This document shows positions 35,106 to 47,278 of a stretch of 64,000 nt of DNA, one piece after another (within the stretch, counting starts at the first letter, position 1; each line of letters opens with the position of its first letter). Both the position numbers and the translations under genes were made by a program. The notes below the pieces were generated by a model, which saw nothing but the letters and a program-made list of their open reading frames with translations, was not told the origin of the DNA and did no database searches. This stretch comes from Erigeron canadensis (lineage: Eukaryota > Streptophyta > Magnoliopsida > Asterales > Asteraceae), in the NCBI RefSeq assembly GCF_010389155.1, contig NC_057764.1, positions 40,184,275 through 40,248,274 of the forward strand, in the 5' to 3' direction.

Positions 35106-37163
35106 GTAATAAACCCATATTGGTTAATATAAGCTTTTATAGTTTCTTGGTTGTATATTTCCAGTGATATGTAGTCATTTTGTTTCTATTTTTATTTAAT
35201 TACAAAGACTACCAAATTATTTTTACAAAGCCTGCAAACGTTTTTAGTACTTAAAAAGTTATAATGGTCAGTTGAATTGTACATAAATCATGCTGGAACT
35301 ATATATGTTTTAAAGATTCTTGCCAAAAGTTCTAAACAAAAGGGGATGCCGCGATGAGTTTATCTTCTTATATCGACCAAAATTGCAGAATATAGCCAAT
35401 TAAAATGGGATGATTAACTTTCATAGGCTTAAACGAGGTTATTCTACTCGTGCCCCGTGGGCCGTGACAGATTAGAAACGTGTGTAATTTTTCTAAATAA
35501 GAGGAAAGATTGAGACTGGAAACTAAAACAGCGGAAACACCTATGACAAAAGTTGCAAGGGGTCGGCTTATAACTGCAAGACGGAGAGCATGGGCCATCA
35601 CAGACTCTGACATTACATTTTACTTCACCAGATTCCCAGAAAACTGGAACTATACGGCCCATGAAGATAATATTCAAAAGTTTGGGAAGTTTGATAGCCT
35701 CCATGGCTCCATGTAGCTTAGAAGAAGACGAAAATGAAAAATAGGTTCACTAGCGTTCAAACCGTGAAAGCCCTGGACCAGAATTTGCAGGGAATCTTAT
35801 TGAGGGCTCAAAAATACACTATTGATTTTGGTAAGTTAAATAGGAATGGGGAGGTGAGTCATAAGCTTTTCAAAGCCAACACAACCTCCCTCAAAACTTT
35901 CACCAGTCATTTTAATATGGGTATTCTTAATTTTACGGATGTGATGACTGGAACCTATAGGACCCATGAATCGCGGTGGCTCGTGCACCGGCTGAGAGCC
36001 CATTGACAACAGTCGTCCATTGTGGATCCTTGACCTCTTGCTGCATGGACCGTAGGTAGTCTCGCATTTGCAGTATTTGGTCCTTACTGAAGTAAAATGA
36101 GTTGGTCGATTGTCACATTACTTACAATAGCAGGTTTACCATTTTAGCTAATATGGATTTTCAAGATTGTCGAAGGTGGGCCATGAAGACAAAATAAATG
36201 GAGTAAAAGGACAAAAGTGGCCAGAAGGTTGCTTGCGCAAATCTAGCTATAACTTGTCTTTGTGAGGGGGGTAAAAGATGAAAAAGCTAGAGAAAAGAAA
36301 AGATATGACCGGTGGGTTTTTGTTTTCGCCAAGACACTACACTTAATCAATTTGAAATGAGTCTCTTAACCTTGATTGATTTCAGTAGACCATTCATTTG
36401 CTATTTGCTATAATACGGACAGTCGACTCAATTAATTGGTCTTACACTTGAAACGAAAGAAACAACAAGAAGACCCAAATTTTTTAAAGCAAGGTATAGA
36501 GAATATGAGACGTAAACAGTCTTATTTTTACCCAGAGGTAGAGAGACGACTTTTAAAAGGACATCCGATCAAAAGAGTAAAAAAAAGGGGGTGTAAGGGG
36601 TCTAGTAGCCATACATGTCTATTGAGTATCACTTGTCTACATTAAGAGTAGTGAAGAATAACAAACATGTTAACATATTTTAGCACATGTTTAACAATGG
36701 ATACACATTAAACCTTTTTTTTAAACGTACAAACACAATACCTCCACGGCTCCACATTGAACATGTTAAACAACATAAAAACATAAAAGTATAATAAACA
36801 AAGCCTCGTGTAAGAAACCAAAACATGTGGTAAGGAAACCACCATGCAAACCTACTTATAATTACTTATTAACTAAGAATTTTTGGGTCCGATAAGTCCA
36901 AGAAAAGAAACGGGTGTTAATCAACTTATGACACAAAGTAACTTAGGTCGTCTGGCTAAACTAATCCTAGTCCTCTCACATATCTCTTAAAATCCATTAA
37001 ATAGTCCTAGTCCACAAAGTATTTTCGATCTCATTGATCATGTCATCCAACATAAAATAACTTTTTTTTAACGACACAAAATAACTTGAACTAAGAAAGT
37101 AATTACATAATTAACATCACGTGTTAAAATAGCAAAGCGTAGTTTGGAGGATGTATGGATATA
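35106..37163. other. Intergenic, no gene recognised
   Basis: A few open frames of 60-90 codons occur on both strands (for example 35444-35704 minus and 35734-36006 plus), with no domain, no shared splice pattern and no homology that I recognise. Confidence 0.5.
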
Positions 37164-37406
37164 TCTATACTTCTAAACTATGTTAAGGAATAACCCCATA
37201 TTGAAAGTTACATAAGGAAAAATATCTAAAATACTCTTAATGATTATTGTATATAACATCACCAGTCATTTATTTTTTAAAACATCTTTATTAATCATTT
37301 ACATCAGTTATCTGTATCACTCGACGCCGTCTCTAGCCAACAGTCGTCCCCACCATCATACCATCGCCGCCACAAACACTGTTATATTGCGTAGGTATTG
37401 TGCTAG
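37164..37406 (+). mobile_element. Mini-Helitron (243 bp)
   Basis: A|TCTATACTTCTAAACTATG start and CTAG|T end (37403-37406). Same family as 24234-24474: nearly equal length, same internal blocks (TAACCCCATATTGAAAGTTA, ATCTAAAATACTCTTAATG, ACCATCGCCGCC). Its hairpin is degraded (TTATATTGCGTAGG). Confidence 0.75.
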
Positions 37407-40400
37407 TAATTTTTTAAGATGATTATGTTTAATATAGTTACTTAGATAAAATGATTAAAAAGCATATGGTAATTAAGTTGCAACAAAATACTTGAAACAC
37501 GTTGTTAATTAGATAAATCTTAGTTCCACTTTAAAAGATATAAAAAATCACTTTTCAATAAATCAAGAGGTCATTCGCACAAAACCTTCATATCCGTGTT
37601 TATATGGATGATCATACTAAGACTAACTCAACAATTGGATGAATCATTATTATTGAGCCCGATGGGAGGAAAGAAGAACTTACTTGAGGGTTTGAGTTCA
37701 ATTTTCAAAGAAATTTTCCTAATGATCAATATATTGTTGTCTAAAGTACGTATAAGACTTAACTATTAAACAATGAATTTATTTGATGTTATATGCCAAC
37801 TGAATGTTCAAAAATATACAATGCCATTCGATCCTTTCTTAGATATAAAACTTGATTACACGGTCATTGATCACTTAAAATACATGAATAAATATATGGA
37901 TATTGTGTTGAAGCCAACGATGGTTGAGATAAAGGCAAAAGGTCTTCCAGTGATGTTTGAGACGAAAGTTTGAATAGGAGGGAACACAATCTTACTTCTA
38001 ACTAGTATCGTGTTTTTGGATGATTAGTTAGAATTTTTTACTCCTAAGAGGTATTGAAGATAAAAAGGTATGTAAAAGTAAAACTAACTTAAGCTAAAGT
38101 CTTCATTCTGATAAAATTAATCTACACCTTTAAAATAATAAAATAATAATAATTTTAAATTAAACTTATACATAAAAATAAGCAGTAATGTATAGAAAGC
38201 ATGAACAACTACTTTTCGGCAACACGCGGCTCCAAGGCTAATATGACCCACATTCTCTGTTTGGACAATGCATGCATAGAAAACAGTTTCCTTTCATGTG
38301 TGGGCTTTTTTTTTTTTATCAAAGGTATAAGACAAGAATACCCTTCACATTCCTCCTTGAGAAAAACATCTAGCTACTCTCTTCTTGAAACCATAACAAA
38401 TTGGTGGTCAAAAGTCAAAACTCAAAACACATTAAAAAAATATAAAAAATCTTCTGAGAGCTAGCTAGCTTACTTAATGAGACCCCATATCTTTACTTTT
38501 CACTAGTACTCTTTTCTTTTTTTCTTCTGTAAAGCTAGATATGATCTTGATATAAAGTTGTGTTTAATAAAAGCTAGTCTAACCGCCGCCGGCGTGCTGA
38601 CTTGGCGGTGGTGGAAGGCCATGCATGAAGACATTTTGGTCAGTAGTGGAAATGAAGAGTAGTGCAGATAATGGTGTTTGTAAAGTCAAGAAAAAGTGGA
38701 GTTTAGTTGCACGAATGAAGGGCTATATATATGTGTGTAACATAATGCATTATGAAGGCAAGTTTATTGTTGTAATAATCATCATGTTATGTTTTATTAG
38801 CTTCTAGTGGTGGTGCTGGTTGTGGTGGGTGTCTCCGGTGAACGGTGGAGGCAGTGTTGGTGGTGTTGATATTGGCGGGGACGGCTCAATCTAGTTTAGA
38901 CAAGTATATGGTAATTAAAAATAGTCAAATAATAATAGTGCTTAGTATTTACATGGTATGATGTTTAGTGTTGTCATTAGTTCATCTTAATTATTATGAA
39001 AACAGGTTTGGTTGTTCATCTCATTATTTTTGTTGTTTTTGTTGTTATGCTTTAGTTAGCATTATGTTTACTTAAAGATGTGGAGTTTTACCGTTTGGTT
39101 TTTGATAATCAACAAATATTATTGGATTTGTTCAAAGTAAGTATAATTAACTTTAAACTAAACTTTAACCCTGATTTGATATTTTATTTTTTCCTACTTC
39201 TTCTTGTTGTTTACTATTTTTTAAATGTTTTTTGCACTTTTCTTGCCCTTTTCAATCCTTTTTATGTAGTAGTTATTATTAATGTAAAAACACGTCACAT
39301 TATCTAACAATAAAAGTAAAGTGGACAGATTATACTTGCTGATTAATATTCATTTCTCCATTACGTATATATTTTCAGAATTTCAAACAATGTAGAAATT
39401 ATTAAGCTTTTAAGTTATAGTTATGATCTTTATCACATTTTGAATCAGAATGACAACCCAATTAATTTATAACTTATTGCTTTCTTGAAGGTAAGTATTG
39501 AATATAACTTTGTTACGAGAAATGTTAAGTAAAACATGTAGTATTAATCTTAGGTAAAGCAGGAGATTATGTAAAATTCAGAGGAGATTATGTAAAATTC
39601 AGAATGGGGTATGTACCTTTATCAAATTTAAAGGTTTAATTTGTAATATTTTTTAAAGTAACAATACCAAAACTTAGATAAAGTCTGCAGTTGTAGATAT
39701 TTTCCCCTTTGTTATATGTGTAATTGTGTATAAAACAAAAAAAAAAAAATACTACTCGTACATGTATTGCTTTGGATGTGCATTTTTGTGTAGTGTGGTT
39801 GTAGTAGGGATGGAGTATAGATAGATATAGGGAGGGTAGGTAGCACGTGTGTAACAATGACACGACGCCAAGCCACTTCACCGCCAGGAGTGGTGGGGGT
39901 TGGTGGGGCGAAGCTAGCCTATTGCCTATATATATGTTATGTGATGCAGGATTTCTGAAGTTGACAGGTCAAAGAAATACATATCATGGTTTCATCTGGT
40001 ACATTAAAATTTTGTTTCAATAATAATTGTAAAAAAGTTATCAAACAAGTCCATGTGACACAGAGTACATATTTAACTAATTGGCTAATTGCGTATTTTA
40101 AAAATTAATAAGCTTAAATTTATCGAACCAATTTATATAACTATTGATATAAGGGTGTAACTATTGATATAAGGGTGTTGACATCCCTCCCGTCAATCCC
40201 TCGTTCACCCTTATTTCCAACCAATCTTTTTATGTCACTTCAACTCTACCGCTCACTCAGTTTTTGTTAGCAACCCACCGATCACACCACATTACTTAGA
40301 AGTACTACTACAAGAAAAAAACAAAAGAGAAGGGAAGAGATAAACTACCACTCATGGATGAAGTGAGTGGTATAACGACTCAATCTCATCACACGACGCG

Positions 40401-41938
40401 TGAAAAGAGAATGGCGGTGGTGTGGCGCCACGCCAACCACTCGGCCACCACCCATACGATGCCAACACCCTAAGCTAGAATAGTATTTGTGCAGTAGGGC
40501 ATGAATAAATATCTCTACTGGTGGCACCGATGACTTTTATGGTTTTTTTGTTACGTTTTATTTTTCTTAAATATATATTTGTAATTTTCATGATTAAATT
40601 ATAAAAAAATACATCAACGTATAAATTAAATGATTTAATTGTAATATTAGAAAGTTTGAAAAAGTATATAAATTAATAAATAGTAATTAAGGTTTAATTT
40701 ATAACTTATTAGTATATGTGACAGCCATTAGTATATTGAATTTGTGTAGCTTTCGAGTTTCGATAATAAGGTGTGATTTAGTAAAGTAGTGTACATATTT
40801 GACACCATGGTTCTTTTCATATCTTGTAATTTTTTTCTGAAACATGTTTAGACCTAATAAAGTTTAGTTACATATCTTTTTTTGTAATAACGAGCAAAGT
40901 CAAAAAAAAATTACGAGTACCACATAACTTTTGACCACACATTACATGTTTAAGTCAATTAATAATGGAGTTGATCAACACAAACGTAATTAATAAATCC
41001 TTATTAAACTACCATTTGAAGTGTTATACAAACTCTAATAAGAAAATGGTTATAAAATCAATGTTTGTGCCCGTACAACTTTATAACATATATCTTAATT
41101 ATATTCGTGATGACGTATAGATCAGTATGATACAAACATGTAGTTTATGTGAACTAAAATAGGGGAAATTTTTATGAAGTGATAAAAGTTATAGGAGGTG
41201 TTTGGTTAATTAATAGTTATGGATTAGTAGGACGAATTTGATTAACAACTTATGATCTGTTTGCTTAAACTAAAGGAATGAAATAGTTATCAAAGTGTCC
41301 AAATCTGTGCATTAATTAATTAATCCCTTATAGCTTGCTGGATGATAACAGTTATCTATGTACGCATACGCGTTTTGGGTTTTTTTTTGGCAGCCGACTC
41401 AGTTTGGATGTAACGGGAATCGATTTAGACAACCGACTATCCATGCTGAGTAGATTCTCACCATGTTTTGATGAGGAGTGCTTCGGCATTATGAATAATG
41501 TGCGCGGTGTACCTATTCAAAAAATTAATTAAGGAACAATATATCGCCTCTTAAAGGTATGTTGTTATGGTGATTTGTTTAAAATATGCCTCATATATGG
41601 CCTATATTAATATAATATTGGAATTGGAAAGTTTAGTTCGCGATCGAACGGTTTTATGCACATACTTTTAAAATCGGGGAATGATATATCTACAATACTT
41701 ATTAGTCATTCACAACAATGTATGTTTTACGTGGCTATAAACTGTGCAATAAAACATGTACATTTGTTGTAGATGGCTAATAATTGTTGTGGATTTATCA
41801 CTTCCATTTAAAATCATTTGTATGAATAGAATTTTAAAACGAATAATATTTATCTATACTATATTAAACAATTTCATGTTTAATTTTCAACATCGAACTT
41901 AAAATTTCAATATTGATTTCCTCTCTTATCTCTACTAC
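37407..41938. other. Long intergenic stretch, no gene recognised
   Basis: AT-rich, with only short chance frames. Small tandem duplications occur: AGGAGATTATGTAAAATTCAG twice at about 39560-39602 and TAACTATTGATATAAGGGTG twice at about 40138-40177. Around 38580-38890 a GC-richer, TGGTGG-rich patch gives no convincing protein. Confidence 0.5.
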
Positions 41939-42343
41939 ATTATAAAACATTTGTTCCCTCCAAATTTTTTTAACTTTTCAACAATGTACACCTACTAATG
42001 CATTATGTACAATACATCTATATACATCTCAACCACTCATTTTTCTCTCTCTTTAAATCTTAACTACTCATTTTTCTCTCTCCTCCATAAATCATTTTAT
42101 TCCTCTAATTCATTCAAAATCTCTTATCTCAAAATTATATGGGTGTTCTTAAATTTTCATGTTTTTTCATTAGAGATGTCATTCGATATACTTTCAACGA
42201 ATTTTTAAATCCGAGGGCGGAGCTCATACGGCTAAAGCATTTGGCTATCACACTCTATGACATATCACCTCCTATGACCTATCACACTCTATGACTTATC
42301 ACCCCACCATTTTACCGCCGCAACGCACGGGTACTTTGTCTCG
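41939..42343 (+). mobile_element. Helitron with CTCG 3' end
   Basis: Starts A|TCTCTACTACATTATAAAAC and ends with CCGCCGCAACGCACGGG, then TACTTTGT and CTCG|T. The final tetramer differs from the canonical CTRR, but the same CTCG occurs in two other copies here. Internal blocks match 12055-12286 and 47964-48421. Confidence 0.75.
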
Positions 42344-42684
42344 TCTATTCTATATTTACCTAAAGTAACTAGAATACCATTTCTATCTCCTTAAATCACA
42401 ACCAATCATTTTTTTCCTCTCTTCCATAAATCATTTTATTCTTCTAATTTATTCAAAATATTTTATTTCAAAAACCGTACATCGATAAATTATAAAACTA
42501 TATGAGTGTTCTTAAATTTCATGCTCTTTCATTAGAGTGGTTATTCAATATATACTTTCGACAAATTTTTAAATTCGAGGGCAGAGCCCGCCAGGTAGAT
42601 CACCTCATCACCGCTGCCGCCGCCATTACATCACCACCCCGTCGTCATCTCCATCACCGCTGCAACACGCGGGTACCATTCTCG
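42344..42684 (+). mobile_element. Helitron with CTCG end, tandem to the previous copy
   Basis: Starts TCTATTCTATATTTACC exactly at the base after the CTCG of the preceding element and ends with GCTGCAACACGCGGG, TACCATT and CTCG|T (42681-42684). Related to the minus-strand copy at 22797-23129. The two Helitrons are head-to-tail with no spacer. Confidence 0.7.
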
Positions 42685-42784
42685 TATTAGAAAAAAATGA
42701 ATTCTTCTTTACATTCAAATCCAAATATAACAATTCATAGATGAAATGATGGTCGTTCAAAAGAAAAAAAAACATAGATGAAAT

Positions 42785-43703
42785 TAGCCGTCGGCATTTT
42801 TCGGTTTTGGGCCCAACCCGTACCCGACCGGTCCAAACCGGTTTGGAGGGGTGTTGACCTAAATCGGTTTGAGGTCAAACCCGAACCGGTTTGGAACCGA
42901 TTTGGAGGCTTGAAAACCCAACCCATTTCGAATCGATAGGGTCAGTTTGGGACCAGTTCGGGTCCAAACTGATTCAAAAATCGAACCTATTAGTTTTAAC
43001 TACGTAAATCGTTTTTCGACCACGTGATTGCTAATGACTCGAGACTAGGACCCAAGATACCTTCCAAATGATAATATCTAGTGAATTTACACAAAAACTT
43101 CAAGTTATTTTACAAAAAATACTTAAAATTAAGTGAAAACTCACTAAAAATGCTAAAAAGCCACTTTTTTTAACTATGTAGTTCATTTTTCGACCATGTG
43201 ATTGCTAATGACTCGAGACTAGGACCCAAGATACCTTCCAAATGATAACATCTAGTGAATTAACACAAAAAACTTCAAGTTATTTGACAAAAAACACTTA
43301 AAATTAAGTGAAAAATCACTAAAAATGCTAAAAAGTCGCTTTTTAACTACGTAAATCGTTTTTTGGCCACGTGAATGCTTATGACTCGAGACTAAGACCC
43401 AAAATACCTTCCAATGAATAATATCTAGTGAATTAACACAAAAAATCCAAGTTATTTCACAAAAAATACTTCAAATTAAGTGAAAACGGTATCTCGGACC
43501 GAATAGGTTTGAAACCGATTTCTCAAACCGGTTTGGTGAAACCGGTATTGAAAGCGATTTGACCATAGAATTCCTGAACCAATTTCGAACCACCGGTTTG
43601 GCTTAGAAACCAAACCGATTTGGTCAAAATCAGTTTTAACCGAACTCGATTTCGGTTTTGGTCGAACCAGGTCGGTCCAAACCGGTTTGGATGGGCACGG
43701 CTA
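42785..43703. mobile_element. hAT element with AACCGG arrays and a tandem core
   Basis: Inverted ends TAGCCGT / ACGGCTA and a perfect 8-bp duplication GATGAAAT at 42777-42784 and 43704-43711. Both arms are dense in AAACCGGTTT and CCGGTTTGG words. Between them lie three tandem units of about 172, 174 and 144 bp starting at 42998, 43170 and 43344 (shared TGACTCGAGACTAGGACCC). Non-coding. Confidence 0.85.
42998..43487. repeat. Three tandem units of about 172 bp
   Basis: Each unit runs from AACTA(C/T)GTA through TGACTCGAGACTA, ATACCTTCCAA and TCTAGTGAATT to GCTAAAAAG. The third is shorter. They form the core of the hAT element at 42785-43703. Confidence 0.85.
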
Positions 43704-43711
43704 GATGAAAT

Positions 43712-44849
43712 GATGGAATATATCATTGGACTGGACTATCTAGATAGGATGTCCATTTCAGTTTGACTTGGACTATTGCTCTATAACGAGAAATATATAT
43801 TTTATGGGCTACAGTTTTTTAAAGCCCAAAACACATAACACAGCAAAAGTCAAAACCACAAAAAGTGAACAGAATCCATATGTATGTCTCCGTTTTTCTC
43901 TCTATTGACATACACAAAATGGTTACAAAAGATAAATATTAAATTATTAAGCTGTATGTAACAATAAAAGGGGATATCTGTTGAAAGTAATCTCAATCAT
44001 CCAGACCATAATCAGCAGAAAGGTTTGTATTCCAATTTTTCCCAGTATATACCTTACTATTAGAGGCCACAGTGGCACAGTTCAACTGTCTATATGTCAT
44101 TTCTGTTATTATTATTATTATTTTATCATTGTTAGGATTTGTTTAAACTTTTTAAAAAAAATTGGAATACAAACTTTTTTTAAATCATAAGTAGTAAGCT
44201 ATAGCCTATAAGTAAAGTAACTTTAGAGTTTAGACCCTAAATAATGTTTTGGTTGATATATAATGTGTTTTTCAGTGCATTAGTTTTAGCAACTGTGGAT
44301 GTGTTGTGATAATTAAAACCCTATGGTGAGTTTGATGGTAACTTTAGTGGATATTTGTATAATGTTGATGAAATAATTTCATCTTTGTATCTAATAAGGT
44401 TGGCATGTTACTCATATAGATGTTTGGTTTCATTTGTATATTATTCAACAAATTGCTAATTTTCGCTCATTAAGTATAGCATTTGGATCACTAATGAACT
44501 TTGTTGTATCGAAATTGCATTCACGTGCACTCGATGAAGTGAAGTTTATGTTGAAATTAAGTTTTAATGTTAATGAGGCAGTATATGAAGCCCTTATCTT
44601 TCTCTTGTTTAAGGTTTGGGATCGTGATGCTTCACACCCATCCAGTTAATTAGTTAATTTAGCTAATTAAAAAATGTTTTGTACCGTTTACCACCTAACA
44701 TGCCCCCCCTTAATCCCCAAGAGTCATATTAATTATTTACATTAATAATATCTCATTCTTAATTTTGTTGACTTTCTCAATTTGTTGAGATTTATTTTGT
44801 TTTCTTGAATTCTCTAAGGAGGAAAACAAGTTGTGGAGATAAGCAAGTA
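43712..44849 (+). promoter_or_regulatory. Upstream region of CNX6
   Basis: A 5' untranslated intron is possible, because AGAAAG|GTTTGTATTCC at about 44020 looks like a donor and AG acceptors lie near 44818; this is not proven. An open frame at 44434-44649 has no recognised domain. Confidence 0.3.
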
Positions 44850-45452
44850 ATGGCCAGTGAACACGAAAAGAACTTGGTCGAAATCTTGGGAGAAGATTAC
44901 CCAATTGATATCAACAAGTACACAAATTTTGTCCACTCCCCACAATGTGGTGCGATTGCCACTTTCTTTGGCAATACCCGTGATACGTTTGATGGAAAGA
45001 CCGTAGTAGAATTAAGATACGAAGCATATGTGCCAATGGCTATGCGTTGCCTCAATACCATATGTTCATCAGCTCGGTCCTTGTGGAATCTCAATGCTAT
45101 TGCTGTGGCTCACCGATTGGGCCGTGTTTCAGTGGGTGAAACGAGTGTGTTTGTTGCTGTTTCCTCAGTTCATCGGGTTGATGCATTAGATGCTTGCAAG
45201 TTTGTGATTGATGAGATCAAGGCCTCAGTTCCCATATGGAAAAAAGAGGTTTACTCAAATGGTGAAGTTTGGAAAGAAAACTTAGAGTTTCTTGAAAGAA
45301 GGCCGGAGATTGGGAACAGTAGAGGTTGTTGTAGACCAAAAGTGAAGGTGGAGAGTGAGGAAGTGGCAGCACCTGTAAAAAATTCTTGTTGCAGGCCAAA
45401 GGTAAAGGTGGAAGATGATGGATCCGTAAAATCTGGCAATGATAATCCATGA
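44850..45452 (+). CDS. CNX6: Molybdopterin synthase catalytic (large) subunit
   Basis: An intronless frame of 200 residues. It makes molybdopterin by transferring sulfur from the thiocarboxylated small subunit (CNX7/MoaD) to precursor Z (cPMP) in molybdenum-cofactor synthesis, in the cytosol. The MoaE fold is evident: GAIATFFGNTRD (34-45), LRYEAYVPMA (55-64), AVAHRLGRVSVGET (85-98), VSSVHR (104-109) and IKASVPIWKKE (123-133). Lys124 and Lys131 correspond to the active-site lysines of bacterial MoaE (119 and 126). The frame is open upstream to a TTG at 44805, but the first ATG is 44850 (MASEHEKN), in AATGGCC context. The C-terminus beyond the enzyme core carries CCRPKVKVE twice (160-168, 180-188). 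Other than this tail, length and motifs are normal for plants. Confidence 0.95.
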   Translation: MASEHEKNLVEILGEDYPIDINKYTNFVHSPQCGAIATFFGNTRDTFDGKTVVELRYEAYVPMAMRCLNTICSSARSLWNLNAIAVAHRLGRVSVGETSVFVAVSSVHRVDALDACKFVIDEIKASVPIWKKEVYSNGEVWKENLEFLERRPEIGNSRGCCRPKVKVESEEVAAPVKNSCCRPKVKVEDDGSVKSGNDNP

Positions 45453-46019
45453 TTGTCAAGAATTTTGTAAGTTTTTTTTTTTGGATTTTGTTCTGTTTTA
45501 TGTATAATTGTGAAAGATGATATATGAAGTATATTCCTTTCAGTTATACAGAAGGTTACACCTACTGCTGGGCAATTGCTTAGTTGATACTATTTCATGT
45601 TGAATGCCTTTATGTGCTGGTACTAATCTTGTTTTGATGGAGTAATAATGTTATTTCAATTTAGTTTAGAAAGTTGGATGAGTTCTAAGGTGTCAATGTG
45701 TCATGTTATTTGTGTATCTCTATAACTTGGAGGCCTATTCTTAACTTGTAATTGTAGTATCAAACAGGTTCGTCTTCTAGTTTTGGATGACCAAGGTCCT
45801 AGAATAAGTTTTAAAGATACTCACGAGTTATAAATTCCAATCCCGTTAAACACAAAGACAATTATATAAACAATTGTGTGATGTGTAATATTTGTAGTTA
45901 GACAATACACATCTCAACTACTTACCAAGCAGGTCCACTATGCTTCAGAAAGGTGTACCATTGTCCCAATCTGGTGTGTTCGTTGTCACAATGAACCAGA
46001 GCTGGTTGTACATGGTATT

Positions 46020-46110
46020 AGATAAACAATGAAAAGATTAAAAAAAATTAGGGTTTGTAACCCTTTGGCTCTGATGCCAAGATAAACAATGAAAAGATTG
46101 TATTGTATAT
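46020..46110 (-). mobile_element. Copia-type LTR relict with Met-tRNA primer site
   Basis: On the minus strand TGGCATCAGAGCC (46079-46067) differs at one base from the TGGTATCAGAGCC primer-binding site of many Ty1/copia elements. The 20-mer AGATAAACAATGAAAAGATT occurs at 46020-46039 and again at 46080-46099, bracketing it. No gag-pol is present, so a decayed or TRIM-like copy is likely; ends are not resolved. Confidence 0.45.
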
Positions 46111-47013
46111 TACGTTTATGAATAAGAGATTACACCATATAAATAGATTATATAAATACACTCTAATACCCTCTAATATAAATCAATAACCAAAGTATAT
46201 GTAACTTGTCTAATAGTATTACATGGTCTTTGCTTAAGGTTTGCATCTGGCAGAGATTTCCTCTACCTCATCTTTCATTACTTACTGAGAATCTGAGATT
46301 ATTATGTGCCAGCCCACTCGGTCTTGACACAAAGACATTGGATTGGCGCAACAGAGTCCTCAATGTCCCGAACACTATACTAAAAGAGTTATGCATGAAG
46401 GCCTCTTCCAGTTTACAAAGGAAAAAACTCTCGTTTGAATGCAAAATAGGTGCAAAAATCTCGTTTTCCTTCATTAAGAAACTTTCATGTTACATCATTT
46501 CCAATTCTACACAACCAACTATGGTATACGTTGGCGCAGCAGTTTCTTTCGAAATAAAACCATCCATGCATCCTTGCTAAAACCAAGTCATTAAACATCT
46601 ATTAAGCAGCACAGGGGCCTTCAGTATTTGAACGCAACTCCAAAAAAACTCAATTTTAAATGATTTCCAGATGTTATTGATTTGATGTTGACACAAATCA
46701 AGTTTACAAAAATTTCGAACCCCATATAACCTTATCAGAACAATTGATTACGGACAAACCAAGAACCGAAACCAGTCTGTTCAATAATAAACACCTTAGC
46801 GATGAAAAAAGTTCTCATTGTAGATGCACATTGAATGCATCTTCGCCATTGCACATTTGCACGGGAAAGAATACATATAAAAATAAAAACTGCATGGGCT
46901 ATCTTGCTTGATTATTGGGCTTTTAAGCTGTGGGTTCGTTAAACCTTTCAAAATATTTGTACGGGCTTATAAGTACTATTAGACACTAGACAGTATATGC
47001 TTAACTGTATGGG
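46111..47013. other. Intergenic, no gene recognised
   Basis: The longest frame (46206-46580, + strand) has no known domain and overlaps an equally plausible minus-strand frame. Confidence 0.5.
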
Positions 47014-47278
47014 TAGACATGGGGAAAAAAACGGTTCCAAAAAAATCGCTTCGGATTATCCGGATTTGGGACAAAAAAATCGGTTCCTCAAGAACCGGTT
47101 CCACTTTCGGATCCAAAAATAAATTCCAAATTTGGTTCTTTGACAAAAAAACTGAAAATAATTCGGTCAAACGTTCACCATTCGTCGCATTGACTGGAAC
47201 TGGTTCCGGTTCCGAACCGGTTCTTCGTCGCGTTGACTGGAAACGGTTCCACCGGTTCTGATCTTTTGCCCACGTTTA
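47014..47278. mobile_element. hAT-type MITE with GGTTCC arrays
   Basis: Ends TAGACATGGGG / GCCCACGTTTA are inverted with two mismatches. The flanks TGTATGGG and GTTATGGG agree at 6 of 8 bases. The interior is rich in GGTTCC and GGAACC words (AGAACCGGTTCC, GGTTCCGGTTCC). Confidence 0.6.

Noticed and set aside
35734..36006. 90-codon frame downstream of TSS
   Set aside because: No homology recognised, no splice context and no poly(A) signal that fits.
40304..40320. CTACTACAAGAAAA resembling a CACTA terminus
   Set aside because: No subterminal repeats, partner end or duplication nearby; a single 13-mer is not enough.
44805..44849. Earlier start of CNX6 at 44805
   Set aside because: The codon is TTG. 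The first ATG in frame is 44850 and gives the family's normal N-terminus.
46206..46580. 124-codon open frame
   Set aside because: No recognised domain, no convincing ATG context, and an overlapping minus-strand frame is equally open.
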